A DNA stretch of 64,000 bases from Palsa-506 sp963709075 (GTDB taxonomy: Bacteria; Actinomycetota; Actinomycetes; Streptosporangiales; Streptosporangiaceae): the NCBI GenBank assembly GCA_963709075.1, contig CAVPUY010000008.1, positions 186,001-250,000 on the forward strand, read 5' to 3'. Positions 9,296-19,473 of the stretch are shown one piece after another. The translations under genes and the position numbers were made by a program. Each line of letters starts with the position of its first letter. Position 1 is the stretch's first letter. The notes beneath the pieces were generated by a model, which was given only the letters and a program-made list of their open reading frames with translations, searched no databases and was not told where the DNA came from.

Positions 9296-10811
9296 GTGCA
9301 GGACCTACCCTCAGTGCCCGTGCCAGATTCCCCATCGCTACGACCCGAGCAGCGGAAGGCCGCAACCCGCCTGCTGGCGGCGACGGCGCCAGCCGCGGCT
9401 GAGCTAGGCCGCATCTTCGCCCGGCACGGCCACGAGCTCGCCCTGGTCGGCGGCTCCGTCCGGGACGCCTTCCTCGGCAGGCGCTCCGGTGACCTTGACC
9501 TGGCCACCGACGCCCGGCCGGAGCGCGTGCTCGAGCTGACGGCCGGCTGGGCGGACACCACCTGGGCGGCCGGGATCGCGTTCGGCACCGTCGGCCTGCG
9601 GAAGGGCGACACGGTCGTGGAGATAACGACCTACCGGAGCGAGCACTACGTCCCTGAGTCCCGCAAGCCCGCGGTGAGCTACGGCACCTCACTCGAGGGG
9701 GACCTGGCCCGCCGCGACTTCACCATCAACGCGATGGCAGCGCGGCTGCCCTCGTACGAGCTTGTGGACATGTTCGGCGGCCTGCGCGACCTGGCGGGCC
9801 GCCTGCTCAGGACGCCGGGACGGCCGCAGGACTCGCTGACCGACGATCCGCTGCGGATGCTGAGGGCGGCCAGGTTCGCCGCCCAGCTCGGCTTCGCGGC
9901 GACGCCTGAGCTGGCCGCGGCCATGACCGAGCTGGCGCCGCGGCTGGCCCCGCCGAAGGTCTCGGCCGAGCGGATCTCCGCGGAGCTGACCAAGCTCATG
10001 CTCGCCGCCGGCCCGAGCGGCCCGGTGCGTGGCATCGAGCTGCTCGTCGACACCGGCGTGGCCGAGTACGTCCTCCCTGAGGTGCCCAGGCTGCGGCTGG
10101 AGGCCGACGAGCACTTCCGGCACAAGGATGTCTACCGGCATTCGCTCACGGTGCTGGAGCAGGCCATCGGCCTTGAGGAGCGGTACGGCCTGAAGCAAGA
10201 TCTCGTGCTGCGGCTGGCGGCGCTGCTGCACGACATCGGCAAGCCGAGGACGCGGTCGCTGCTGCCGGACGGCCGGGTTGCCTTCCATCACCATGAGGTG
10301 GTCGGCGCCCAGCTGGCCAGGTCTCGGCTGACCGCGCTGCGCTTCGGCAAGGACACGGTGGCGGACGTAGCCCGGCTGATCGAGCTGCACCTGCGGTTCC
10401 ACGGCTACGGGATCGGGCGAGTGGACGGATTCGGCGGTCCGCAGGTACGTCACGGACGCCGGCCCGCTGCTCGCCCGCCTGCACGCGCTCACCAGGGCCG
10501 ACTGCACGACGAGGAACCAGGCGAAGGCGCAGCGGCTGGCCCGGTCCTATGACGACCTGGAGCAGCGCATCGCGCGTGCTGGCCAGCCAGGAGGAGCTGG
10601 CGCGGCTGCGCCCGGACCTGAACGGCAACGAGATCATGCAGATGCTCGGCATCCGGCCCGGCCCGCTGGTCGGCAAGGCAATACACGCACCTGCTCGAGC
10701 TGCGGATGGAACACGGCCCGCTCGGCCGGGAGCGGGCCACTCACGAGCTGCTGCGCTGGGCGGCGGCCGAGGGACTGCGCCGGCCCGGAGGCGGCCGGGC
10801 CCGGGACCTGA
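9296..10811 (+). CDS. cca: CCA tRNA nucleotidyltransferase with HD domain (frameshifted)
   Basis: It adds or repairs the CCA end of tRNAs. Residues 1-400 read cleanly. They include the nucleotidyltransferase signature GGSVRDAFLG followed by DLDLATDA, the basic patch RRDFTINAMA, DDPLRMLRAARFAAQLGF, and an HD phosphohydrolase domain with LLHDIGKP and HHHEVVGA. From 10429 the expected C-terminus (GEWTDSAVRRYV, TRNQAKAQRLARSYDDLEQRI, LRPDLNGNEIMQMLGI, ELRMEHGPLGRERA) continues but in changing frames. Breaks are near 10429, 10570, 10682 and 10790, and a natural stop lies at 10809-10811. The gene is normally single-copy and essential, so the breaks are probably sequence errors. GTG start. Confidence 0.9.
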
Positions 10812-12138
10812 CGGTTCAGCACCAGGTAGCCAGCGGCGGCGAGCAGGTAGCCGATCGCCACCACCGCCAGCATCGCGTAGGACTTGCCGTTCGCCGGCAT
10901 GAACAGCGCGGAGACCGCGGCCCCCAGCACGAACGTGGCGTTGTAGAGCATGTCGTTGATCGAGAACACCCGGCCGCGGTACTCGTCGTCGACCTCCTGC
11001 TGCAGGATCGTCGCCGTGCAGATCGCGACGCCCTGGGCGACCACGCCGAGGGCGAAACCGATGATCAGGAACGGGAACTGCTGGAACGACACGCCGAGCA
11101 GGCCGGTGATGATGCCGCCGGCGGCGAGCAGCGCGGCGATCCAGGCTGACTTGGCCAGCCATCCGTGGTCGCGCCGGGGTGAGCAGCGCCGCGGTCCCGT
11201 AGCCGACCGCCGAGGTGGCGACCAGCAGGGAGAAGTGGCTGAGCGCCACGTTGCCGTTGGCCGACGGGTAGAAGTAGTTGCGGTACAGCAGGATCGACAT
11301 CAGCAGCAGGATCCCGTACAGGAAGCGGTGGCTGCCGGTGGCCGCGAGCGCCGCCGCGACCGGGCGGCGCCTGCCGACATGCCGCATCCCGGCCGCCAGC
11401 CCGGCGACCACGACCCCCAGCTCATGGATCACCCCGGCCCGCGCCGGGCTGTCCGGCGACGCTGTCCGGGCCGAGCAGGCCGCGGGGTATCCGCAGTGCC
11501 GCCGCCCCGGCGGCCAGGTAGCACGCGCCCGCCGCCAGCAGGGTGACCGCCGAGCCGCGGTGACCGCCGCCGGTGGCGTAGTGCAGCGCAAGGCCGGCCA
11601 GGCCGCCAGCGAAGGCGACGATGGTGCCCGAAGTGGGCGCTACCGAGTTCGCCATCACCAGCTTGTCCTCGGCGACGACGTGCGGCAGCGCGGCGGACAG
11701 CGCGGACAGGAAGAAACGGTTCACCCCGAGCACGGCGAGCGCGCCCAGGTAGAGCGGCAGCCCCAGGGTGCCTGATGCGATGAAGAAGGCCGTCACGGCG
11801 ACGAATACCGCGCGGGTCACCGCCGACCAGAGCAGGATCTGGCGGCGCGACCAGCGGTCGATGAACACCCCGGCGAACGGGCCTGCCAGCGAGTACGGCA
11901 GGTAGAGCACGGCGAACGCCTGCGCGGCAGCTAGCGGGTTGGGGAAGATCTGCGCGGAGAAGAACACGTAGGCGGCGAGCCCGGCATTGAAGACCCCGTC
12001 ACCGGCCTGCGAGATGAGCCGGGTGGCGAACAGCCGCCGGAACTCTCGCTCCGCGAGCACGATGCGCAGGTCGGCGGCGAAATGCCACCGCGTCGGTCGG
12101 CGCGGCCGGCTTGCGCGGCGGCCTGCCAGGAGGGGCAC
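10634..12138 (-). CDS. MFS transporter (frameshifted)
   Basis: A major facilitator superfamily exporter-like protein of about 430 residues. The N-terminal half from 12138 reads well (ATRLISQAGDGVFNAGLAAYVFF, FAGVFIDRWSRRQILLWS). The frame changes near 11470 and again near 11175. The C-terminal segment has FLIIGFALGVVAQGVAICTAT and YLLAAAGYLVLNR. The helix pattern matches macrolide-efflux-type MFS proteins with about 12 membrane segments; substrate unknown. Its open frame ends at 10634, inside the 3' part of cca. The convergent overlap is suspiciously long, so the true stop may lie nearer 10815 with another indel. Confidence 0.8.
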
Positions 12139-12212
12139 GCCTTCAGCCTACGGCCGATCCGGCCAGGCCGAGCCGGCCAGCGGTCAGGCGCGGGCGCGCT
12201 GGCCGCCAGGCG

Positions 12213-13294
12213 TCAGCGCTCCACTTCGCCGCGGATGAACTTGTCCACCAGGTCACGTGCGTCGTCGTCGCTGTGCTGCTCCGGCGGTGACTTCATGAAA
12301 TACGAGGCCGCCGACAGCACCGGGCCGCCGATGCCGCGGTCCTTGGCGATCTTCGCTGCCCGGACGGCGTCGATGATCACGCCCGCCGAGTTCGGCGAGT
12401 CCCAGACCTCGAGCTTGTACTCCATGCTCAGCGGCACGTCGCCGAACGCGCGCCCCTCCAGCCGGACGTAGGCCCACTTCCGGTCGTCCAGCCAGGGCAC
12501 GTGGTCGGATGGCCCGATGTGCACGGCGGCCTTCTCCATCTCGTGCGGGATCTGGGAGGTGACGGACTGGGTCTTGGAGACCTTCTTCGACAGCAGCCGC
12601 TTGCGCTCCAGCATGTTCATGAAATCCATGTTGCCGCCGAAGTTGAGCTGGTAGGTGCGCAGCAGCTCGACGCCGCGGTCCTCGAAAAGCTTGGCCAGCA
12701 CCCGGTGCGTGATCGTCGCGCCGACCTGAGACTTGATGTCGTCGCCGATGATCGGGAACGCCGGCCTCGGTGAACTTGGCGGCCCAGATGCGGGTCGGAG
12801 GCGATGAAGACAGGCAGCGCGTTGACGAACGCGACGCCCGCGTCGATGGCGCACTGCGCGTAGTAGCGGTCCGCCTGCTCTGAGCCGACCGGCAGGTAGG
12901 AGACGAGCACGTCGGCGCCTGATTCCCGCAGCGCGGCCGCGACGTCCACCGGCCGCTCGTCGGACTCGGTGATGATTTCCTGGTAGTACTCGCCGAGGCC
13001 GTCCATGGTGGGGCCGCGCTGGACCGTGATGCCGGTCGGCGGCACGTCGCAGATCTTGATGGTGTTGTTCTCGCTCGCCACGATCGCCTCGGCGATGTCG
13101 CGGCCAACCTTCTTGGCATCCACGTCGAACGCGGCGACGAACTCGATGTCGCTGACGTGATACGGGCCGAACTGGACATGCATGAGGCCAGGGACCCGGC
13201 CCGCTGGGTCGGCGTCCTTGTAGTACTCCACGCCCTGCACGAGGGAACTCGCGCAATTGCCGACGCCAACGATGGCTACCCGTATCGAACCCAT
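12213..13294 (-). CDS. ino1: Inositol-3-phosphate synthase (frameshifted)
   Basis: NAD-dependent conversion of glucose-6-phosphate to inositol-3-phosphate, the first step to phosphatidylinositol and mycothiol in actinobacteria. The start ATG at 13294 has AAGGAG 7 bases upstream and opens with SIRVAIVGVGNCASSLVQG, the NAD-binding glycine motif. Later conserved blocks include SYLPVGSEQA, GDDIKSQVGATITHRVL, QLNFGGNMDFMNM and LEVWDSPNSAGVIIDAVR. Two frame changes lie between about 12760 and 12800 (conserved WAAKFTEAG and VPIIGDDIK on either side), again in a GC run. About 360 residues when joined, the family length. Confidence 0.93.
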
Positions 13295-13320
13295 CCGGAT
13301 TACTCCTTGTCTCCTGCCGC

Positions 13321-13957
13321 TCAGCGACATGACGCGTAAGCGCTCGCCGGCGGTGCCTGCCGGGCCGCTTTCCTTATGGCCCCCGGGCAGGCCGCCGGAC
13401 TCAGCGTCCGACTGCCGTTCCGAGGCGATCAGCTCATTTAGCCAGCGGACTTCCCGCTCGACCGACTCCAGGCCGTGCCGCTGCAACTCGAGGGTGTAGC
13501 TGTCCACGCGCTCCCGCGTCCTGGACAAGCCGGACCGGAAGCTCTCCACCCGCTCCTCAAGCCTGGACCTGCGGCCCTCGAGAATCCGCAGCCTGATGTC
13601 CGCCCTGGTCTGGCCGAAGAAGGCGAAGTGCACGCCGAACCCGTCGTCTTCCCAGGCCGCAGGCCCGGCCTGGGACAGCAGGTCCTGCAGGCGCTCCTTG
13701 CCGTCAGCCGTCAGCCGGTACACGATCTTCGACCGCCGCCCGGCCAGCGGCTTCGGGGCGCCGGGCAGCGTGTCCTCGGCGATCAGGCCTTGCGCAAGCA
13801 GGCCCTTCAGGCACGGGTAAAGCGACCCGTACCCGAAAGCGCGGAACGCGCCGAGCACGGCGTTGAGCCGCTTGCGCAGTTCGTAGCCGTGCATCGGAGT
13901 CTCGTGCAGCAGCCCGAGCACGGCGAGCTCGAGCACGCCGGACCGCTGACCGCTCAT
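13321..13957 (-). CDS. PadR-family transcriptional regulator
   Basis: The N-terminal winged helix is typical PadR: ELAVLGLLHETPMHGYELRKRL, then FGYGSLYPCLKGLLAQGLI. A C-terminal helical dimerisation region follows with ERVESFRSGLSRTRERVDSY. As written, the frame has no stop and runs straight into ino1, making a 446-residue fusion. A TGA at 13321-13323, one frame over, leaves room for the ino1 ribosome site, so an indel in the GGGGG run near 13385 probably hides the true stop. It likely regulates itself and ino1; a perfect inverted repeat lies 80-100 bases upstream. Confidence 0.87.
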
Positions 13958-14036
13958 GCTCGCCTCGCTTCCTTGCTGCCCGGGGGACTAGCATCCGCAC
14001 CGCATATCATGATCAGATGCTGCAGTGTCTCGCTTC

Positions 14037-14057
14037 GATGTATCGAACCGATACATC
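14037..14057. promoter_or_regulatory. Inverted-repeat operator, probable PadR site
   Basis: A perfect inverted repeat has 9-base arms GATGTATCG and CGATACATC around a 3-base centre. It sits in the divergent spacer between padR (start 13957) and the DUF5318 gene (start 14209). ATGT...ACAT halves are the hallmark of PadR-family operators; the spacing here (11 bases) is longer than the 8 of the classical site. A degenerate half site (ATATGT) follows at about 14063. Assignment to this PadR is inference from position. Confidence 0.6.
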
Positions 14058-14208
14058 AGAACGATATGTCCTCGGCGGTCGGGGCGCAACTTCGCGTTCA
14101 TCCGGTGTTCGGCCCGGTGCCGCTGGGCCGGTGCCGGGCTGCCCGCTGGCGCAGCGGGAAGGTGACCGGGGACTCGGCCTGAGCGCAGTTCCGACGTAAC
14201 CTGTCGGG

Positions 14209-14607
14209 ATGAGGCGATCGGTCGTCGATTACGGTCTTGCGCGCCGCGCAACGCTTGCTTCCGTGTTCGCGGGACGCACGACCGTTACCGATGTCTGCGA
14301 TGCCCACCCCTACCTTCTGCGGGCCGCGAAGTTCCACGGTGAGCCCACCGACACCGGCTGCCCGATCTGCCGGAGGGCCAAGCTCACTCACGTCACGTAC
14401 GTCTACGGCGACGAGCTCGGGCGCTATGAGGGGCGCGTGAAGCAGGGACCGGAATTGGCCGAAATGGCCATGGAATACGGCGAATTCCGGGTGTATGTCG
14501 TCGAGGTCTGCCAGAGTTGCTCGTGGAATCATCTCGCGTCGTCGTACGTACTCGGCACGGGCGAGCAGCCGGCCCGGCGCAGCCGGCGGGCCCGCGCCGG
14601 CGAGTAA
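14209..14607 (+). CDS. DUF5318 zinc-ribbon protein
   Basis: A 132-residue protein with two CxxC pairs, CPIC at about residue 51 and CQSC at about residue 105, that probably bind one zinc. Conserved text such as VDYGLARRATLASVFAGR and SCSWNHLASSY fits the DUF5318 family. That family is found in actinobacteria between the PadR/ino1 genes and the class A PBP, exactly this position. Biochemical role unknown; nucleic acid or protein contact through the zinc ribbon is possible. The ATG start closely follows a promoter-sized spacer, and no strong ribosome site is visible. Confidence 0.8.
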   Translation: MRRSVVDYGLARRATLASVFAGRTTVTDVCDAHPYLLRAAKFHGEPTDTGCPICRRAKLTHVTYVYGDELGRYEGRVKQGPELAEMAMEYGEFRVYVVEVCQSCSWNHLASSYVLGTGEQPARRSRRARAGE

Positions 14608-14771
14608 GCGAGCTGGTCACCAGGCCAGTCGGCCGTTTTTCGTGGCCACGCAGGCGATGCGGATGGAAGTCGCCTCAACGCCGCCGGGAGGATGCCCAGC
14701 AGCCGGGTACGGTGTGTTCCCGGCGGGATCGTTGCTCGCCCGTGACTGCTTACCCCGACCAGCGAGGACGC

Positions 14772-17724
14772 GTGAGTAATCCAGACTTCGCCGAGCCGTA
14801 CTGGCAGCTGCCAGAGGCCGGCCGCGGCTACCGGCAGGGGCAGGACATCCGTGCCGCCCGCGGCCGCGCCGACCGGCAGCGCGGCGACCGCGGCACTCCC
14901 GGCCGCCCGGACTTCCGGCTGGATGCTACCCGCGAGGCCGCCGGGCCGGCTGCGGGCGATAGCGCGCGCAGCGCCGCCGGCGAGCGTCGCCGGCGCGGCA
15001 TGGCGAACGGCTCAGGCGCGTACCCAGGGCCCGGCAGCGCCGGCGGGTATCCCAGGCCGGCCGGGGCCCCTGGAGCCAGCGGATCCGCCCGCCCGCCCGG
15101 CCAGCGCGGCCGTGGCTCGCTGACCGGCACAGGGGTCTACAGCGCCCCGGTCAGCTACGGCGCCACGGCCGACGACAGGCATCCTGGGCACGACGTCCAG
15201 GGCGGCTACGACGGTCCGTCCGGCTACGACGGTCCGTCCGGCTACGACGGCCGCGCTACACCGGCTACGACGGCCCGTCCCGCTACGACGGCCCGGCTAC
15301 GGCGGCCCGGCCGGCTACAGGGCGCCTGGCGGCCGCAGCGCCGCGGCACTGCGCGAGCGGGCCATCGACCGGACCGGCATCCGGGAGCGGCTGGCTGGCC
15401 GGCGCGGCGACGACGGCGGCGGCCCGGGCGGCCGCGGCGGCGGCAGGCCGCCCCGCGGCCAGGGCAGCTGGTGGCGCCGCTGGACCTGGCGCAAGGTGCT
15501 CGGCATCCTGGCCGTGGCCTGCGTCCTCATGCTGGTGATCGTCGGCACCGTCGTCGTGGTCGCCTACGCCCACACCCCGGTGCCCACCGCGGTCTCCGAG
15601 TCGGCCGTGCAGCAGTCGTCCGTCGTCTACTTCAGCAACGGCAAGGCCCAGATGGGAACGTTCAGCACCGGGACGAACCGGCAGATGCTCACGTCGGGCC
15701 AGATCCCGCAGGTGCTGAAGAATGCCGTCATCGCGGCCGAGGACCGGCATTTCTACACCGAGGGCGGCGTCTCCCCGACCGGCATCATGCGGGCCGCTTA
15801 CGAGGACCTGACCGGCGGCCAGTTCCAGGGCGGATCGACGATCACCCAGCAGTTCGCCAGGAACTATTACGCCACGATCGGGACCGCCCAGACGCTCAGC
15901 CGCAAGATCAAGGAAATCTTTGTCGCGATCAAGCTCTCGCACGCGAAGTCCAAGGACTGGATCCTGACCCAGTACCTGAACACGATCTTCCTGGGTGACA
16001 ACGCCTACGGTGTCGGCGCCGCGGCCGAGACCTACTTCGGCAAGCCGGCCAGCAAGCTCAATATCGCCCAGTCCGCGATGCTCGCTGCCATGATCAACCA
16101 GCCCGGCTTCTTCAGCCCGACGCCGCATACGCCGGGCTACGCGCCGCTGGTCGCGCGCTGGAAATACGTGCTCGGCAACATGGTCAGGGACGGCGCGATC
16201 ACCCAGCGGCAGCAGGCGAAGGCGGCGGCGAAGTTCCCGAAGATCGCCAAGGACCAGCTGAACAGCGGCTGGACCGGCTACCGCGGCTACATCATGCAGG
16301 CGGTGGAGGCCGAGCTTGAGACCAGGTACCACTACACCCCGCGGCAGATCTTCACCGGCGGCCTGAAGATCGTCACCACCTTCAGCGAGCCGCTGATGCG
16401 GGCGCTTTACCGGACGGTGGCGCAGGAAAAGCAGGCGATGGCGGCGGGCGGCCGGGCGCTGCCGCGGTACGCGCACATCGGGGCCGTGCTGCAGCAGCCG
16501 CGTACCGGCGCCATCCTGGCCATGTACGCCGGGCCGAACTACGGGATGCCCGCGCACCACTGCAAGCGAGTCGACTGCCAGTACAACATGGCACTGCAGA
16601 GCCGGAACCAGGTCGGCTCCTCGTTCAAGCCCTACGTGCTCGCGACGGCGGTCAGGCAGGGGATGAACGTTCAGACTTCCATCCTGAACGGCTACGCCCC
16701 GCTGTGGATCCCGCCGGACAGCACCGCGGCCGACCGGATGACCCTGTCAAGCACGGCCCAGCCGGCGAACTCGGTCGGCTGGTACAACCTGCCCGACCCC
16801 AGCGAGAACTACGGGCCCATCTCGGTCGCCAAGGCCGCCGCGCTCTCCTCCAACTCCGCCTTCGCCGACCTGGCCCACCGGGTCGGCACCCATAACATCG
16901 TCAAGACGGCCGGGGATTTCGGCGTGAACACGAAGCTGTCCGGCCTCGACAACGAGGTCGGCGGAGTCGGCATGGCCCTCGGGCAGGCCTCGCTGACCGT
17001 GGCCGAGCAGGCGAACACGTTCGCTACCTTCGCGGCCGGCGGCATGGACACCACCCAGCACGTGATCAGCAAGATCACCACGGCCGGCGGCCGCCCGGTG
17101 CCGCTGAGGATCGTCAGGAACTCCGTGCTCGAGCCAGGCCAGGCCGCTGACGTCGACTACGCGCTTTCCTTCGACACCCAGTACGGCACGGCGACCAACG
17201 CGGCGATGTCCGATGGCCGGCCGATCATCGGCAAGACCGGGACGACGAACACCGCGCAGTCCGCCTTCTTCATCGGGTCGATCCCGCAGTACACCCTGGC
17301 CGTGGGGATCTTCACCCAGAACCAGTCGGACCACACCAGCCAGACGCTGAACTTGCTCGGCGGCCAGAGCCAGGGCGGGTTCGGCGGTACCTGGCCCGCG
17401 CTGATCTGGCACTCGTTCGCCGAGCAGGAATTCGCCAAGCTGCCGATCAGGCAGTTCCCGGTACCGCCGTTCGCCGGCAGCAAGTGGGTCCAGGTTCAGC
17501 CGCCCCCCAAGCCCCGGCATCACCAGCGCCACCCGGCGCCGCCCCCGGCCACGACCCCGGCGCCGAGCCCGGCGCCGAGCCCGAGCTGCAGCCACTTCTT
17601 CGGCCAGGGATGCCCGTCGCCAAGCCCGACGCCCACCCCGACCATCCCGGTGCCGCCGCCGACCCCGACGCCCTCGGCGACCTGCACGCCGGGCCAGCGG
17701 GGTTGCCGGCCGGGCGGCGGCTAG
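14772..17724 (+). CDS. ponA: Class A penicillin-binding protein (transglycosylase/transpeptidase)
   Basis: A bifunctional peptidoglycan synthase. The GTG start at 14772 follows a GAGGA site. The cytoplasmic N-terminus is long, with a repeated GYDGPS block near 15205-15290 where two small frame changes occur. After the membrane helix (VLGILAVACVLMLVIV) comes a GT51 glycosyltransferase domain (AAEDRHFYTEGGV, GGSTITQQFARN). The transpeptidase has SSFK at the catalytic serine, SSNSAF as the SxN motif and GKTGTT as the KTG motif. The C-terminal 70 residues are Pro/Ser/Thr-rich with four cysteines (CSHFFGQGC, CTPGQRGC), perhaps a wall-spanning tail. About 980 residues in all. Confidence 0.93.
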
Positions 17725-17793
17725 CGCCCAGCGCCAGGCAGTACCCCGGCGCCAGCCAGCCGGGCGACCAGCCGTCCGCCAGCCGGTCAGCTG

Positions 17794-18585
17794 TCAGCCG
17801 GTCAGCTGGCTGCGGAGCCAGCGAATGTCCGCGCCCGGGTCCGGGGTCTCGCAGATCACCGGCGCCCCCGCGGCCCGCACCACGCCGAGAATGAGCGACG
17901 GGTCGATCGTGCCGGACGTCAGGCCCGCGTGCCGGTCCCGGCCGGAGCCGAACTCGTCCCGCGAGTTGTTGCAGTGCACGAGGTCGATGCGGCCGGTGAT
18001 CGCCTTCACCCGGTCCACGACGTCGGCCAGGTCCTCGCCCGCCGCGTTCGCGTGACAGGTGTCCAGGCAGAACCCGACTTCGCCGCTGCCGTCGGCGGCG
18101 CCCTCCGTGACGGCCTCCCACAGCCGGGCGATCGCCTCCAGGCTGCGGGCCATCGCGCCGTCGCCGCCCGCCGTATTCTCGATCAGCATCGGCAGCGGCC
18201 GCTCGATCCGCTCGATCGCCTTGCGCCAGCTGTCGTAGCCCTCGGCCGGATCCACCCCGGCGGTGACGTGCCCGCCGTGCACGATCAGCCCCTTCGCGCC
18301 GACCGCCGCCGCCGCCGCGAGCTGCTGGCTGAGCAGCTTCCTGCTGGGAATCCGGATCCGGTTGTTGGGCGAGGCGACGTTGATCCCGTACGGGGAGTGA
18401 ATGTAGGCGTCCAGGCCGGCCGCAGCGAAGGCCGAGCGGATCTCGGCCGGGTCGCGGTCGCCGGGAAACGTCGGGGCCTTCCAGCCCTGCGGGTCACCGA
18501 GGAAGAACTGGACTGCCTCGGCGCCCACGGCCAGCGCCTCCGCCAGCGGGTCACCGTCATGGAGATGAGCTCCGATGCGCACCAT
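17794..18585 (-). CDS. nfo: Deoxyribonuclease IV / AP endonuclease family protein
   Basis: A 263-residue TIM-barrel protein of the endonuclease IV family, which cuts DNA at abasic sites. Metal ligands typical of the family are visible: HSPYGINVASP, the His of LIVHGGHV, the Glu of LIENTAGG, CLDTCHANAAG, LVHCNNSRDEFGSGRDRH, and a late Glu in ICETPDP. I chose the ATG at 18585 (MVRIGAHLHDGD), because translation upstream is low-complexity Gly/Arg/Ala from a GC repeat tract. It is convergent with ponA and about 70 bp apart. Confidence 0.9.
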   Translation of the reverse strand: MVRIGAHLHDGDPLAEALAVGAEAVQFFLGDPQGWKAPTFPGDRDPAEIRSAFAAAGLDAYIHSPYGINVASPNNRIRIPSRKLLSQQLAAAAAVGAKGLIVHGGHVTAGVDPAEGYDSWRKAIERIERPLPMLIENTAGGDGAMARSLEAIARLWEAVTEGAADGSGEVGFCLDTCHANAAGEDLADVVDRVKAITGRIDLVHCNNSRDEFGSGRDRHAGLTSGTIDPSLILGVVRAAGAPVICETPDPGADIRWLRSQLTG

Positions 18586-18599
18586 GTCCCCGAGCCTAG

Positions 18600-18740
18600 T
18601 GCGGATCCCGCCGCCGCGGCCGGCCAGCCGCCCTGCGCCGCCGGCCAGCCGCCCGCCGCCGCCCGCCAGCCGCCCCGCGCCGCTGGCAGGCCGCCCCGGC
18701 TGCCGTCTTCGCCGCGGTGGCCGGTCCCCGCCCGGCGCAG
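18600..18740. repeat. GC-rich degenerate tandem repeat upstream of nfo
   Basis: Imperfect copies of a 12-15 base unit around GCCAGCCGCC(C) follow one another between the nfo start and the palindromes at 18752-18808. The units vary in length, so this is a degenerate simple repeat rather than a CRISPR or ordered operator array. It sits where the nfo leader would be and produces spurious Gly/Ala/Arg-rich open frames on both strands. Confidence 0.6.
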
Positions 18741-18751
18741 CGGCCGCCAAC

Positions 18752-18808
18752 CCGTTGAATACGGAGTTCAACGGCATCCAACCCGTTCAAATCCAGATCG
18801 AACGGGTT
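18752..18808. promoter_or_regulatory. Two adjacent related palindromes
   Basis: First repeat: CCGTTGAA at 18752-18759 and TTCAACGG at 18767-18774, a perfect 8-base match with a 7-base centre. Second: AACCCGTTC at 18780-18788 and GAACGGGTT at 18800-18808, a perfect 9-base match with an 11-base centre. All four arms share the core CCGTT(G/C)AA, and the two sites are 28 bases apart. No T-tract follows either, so operators for a dimeric regulator fit better than terminators. They lie between the 18834-19193 gene and nfo, both read leftward. Confidence 0.5.
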
Positions 18809-18833
18809 CGGCTGCCGGGCAGAGCGGCGCCGG

Positions 18834-19193
18834 TTAGCCGAAGCCGCCGTGGGCGAGGCCGAGGCAGACCCCGACGAAGGCAGGCACGACCCCGGCCATC
18901 AGGAAGATCCGCTCCACCCTCGACACGGAGATCATCTGCGTGTACAGGCCGACCACCAGGGCGGCCAGGCCGAGCACCGTGGCCACCGTATGCAGCCGCA
19001 CGACGAAGCCGATACCGAACGCGATGATGCCAGCCAGGACAGTGAACGCCGTCAGGCCGAGCTGCACCGGATGCGGGTTCCCGTCGGCGCTCAGCGCCTT
19101 ACTGGCCCGGGCCCTAGCGGACTGGGCCTTGCCGGGCTGGGCGAGGCCGGACTGGCTGGCGCTGGCCTTGATCGTCTCAGGCACGGCTGTCAC
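18834..19193 (-). CDS. Small integral membrane protein
   Basis: A 119-residue protein with an Ala/Lys/Ser-rich soluble N-terminus of about 45 residues, then about three hydrophobic segments (LGLTAFTVLAGIIAFGIGFVV, VATVLGLAALVVGLYTQMI, IFLMAGVVPAFVGVCLGLA). No enzyme motif is visible. Similar short membrane proteins are common next to rpsF in actinobacteria. Function unknown. It is divergent from rpsF, so the 280-base spacer likely serves both. Confidence 0.7.
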   Translation of the reverse strand: MTAVPETIKASASQSGLAQPGKAQSARARASKALSADGNPHPVQLGLTAFTVLAGIIAFGIGFVVRLHTVATVLGLAALVVGLYTQMISVSRVERIFLMAGVVPAFVGVCLGLAHGGFG

Positions 19194-19473
19194 CCCCTGC
19201 GGGCATTTTGCTGCTTAGCTGTCAACCGGGTGTCTTCCCGCCACCGGGGCCGCGGAATCCTCCGGCTGGCCGCGGGCAGCGCGCAGTTGCGGGCGGGAGC
19301 TCGCGGGGAGTTCCCGTAAATAAAATGGTTGCAGGGTTTTGTCACTGGCAGGGCGCATCATGGTCCCTGGTAGGCTGACCCGGCCGTGCATGGCCGCCAT
19401 CCCGGCGGCGCGCGGCTCCTCCTGTCACGGAGAGACCGTGACCGCGTCAGTCCAGAGGAGGCAGGTAAAGCGC

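Noticed and set aside
15283..16560. Leftward 425-residue frame opposite ponA
   Set aside because: It mirrors the transglycosylase domain; typical high-GC antisense open frame without motifs.
18600..18740. GC repeat tract as a CRISPR or coding extension of nfo
   Set aside because: Units are degenerate and unequal in length, and the translation is low complexity; the nfo fold starts at ATG 18585.
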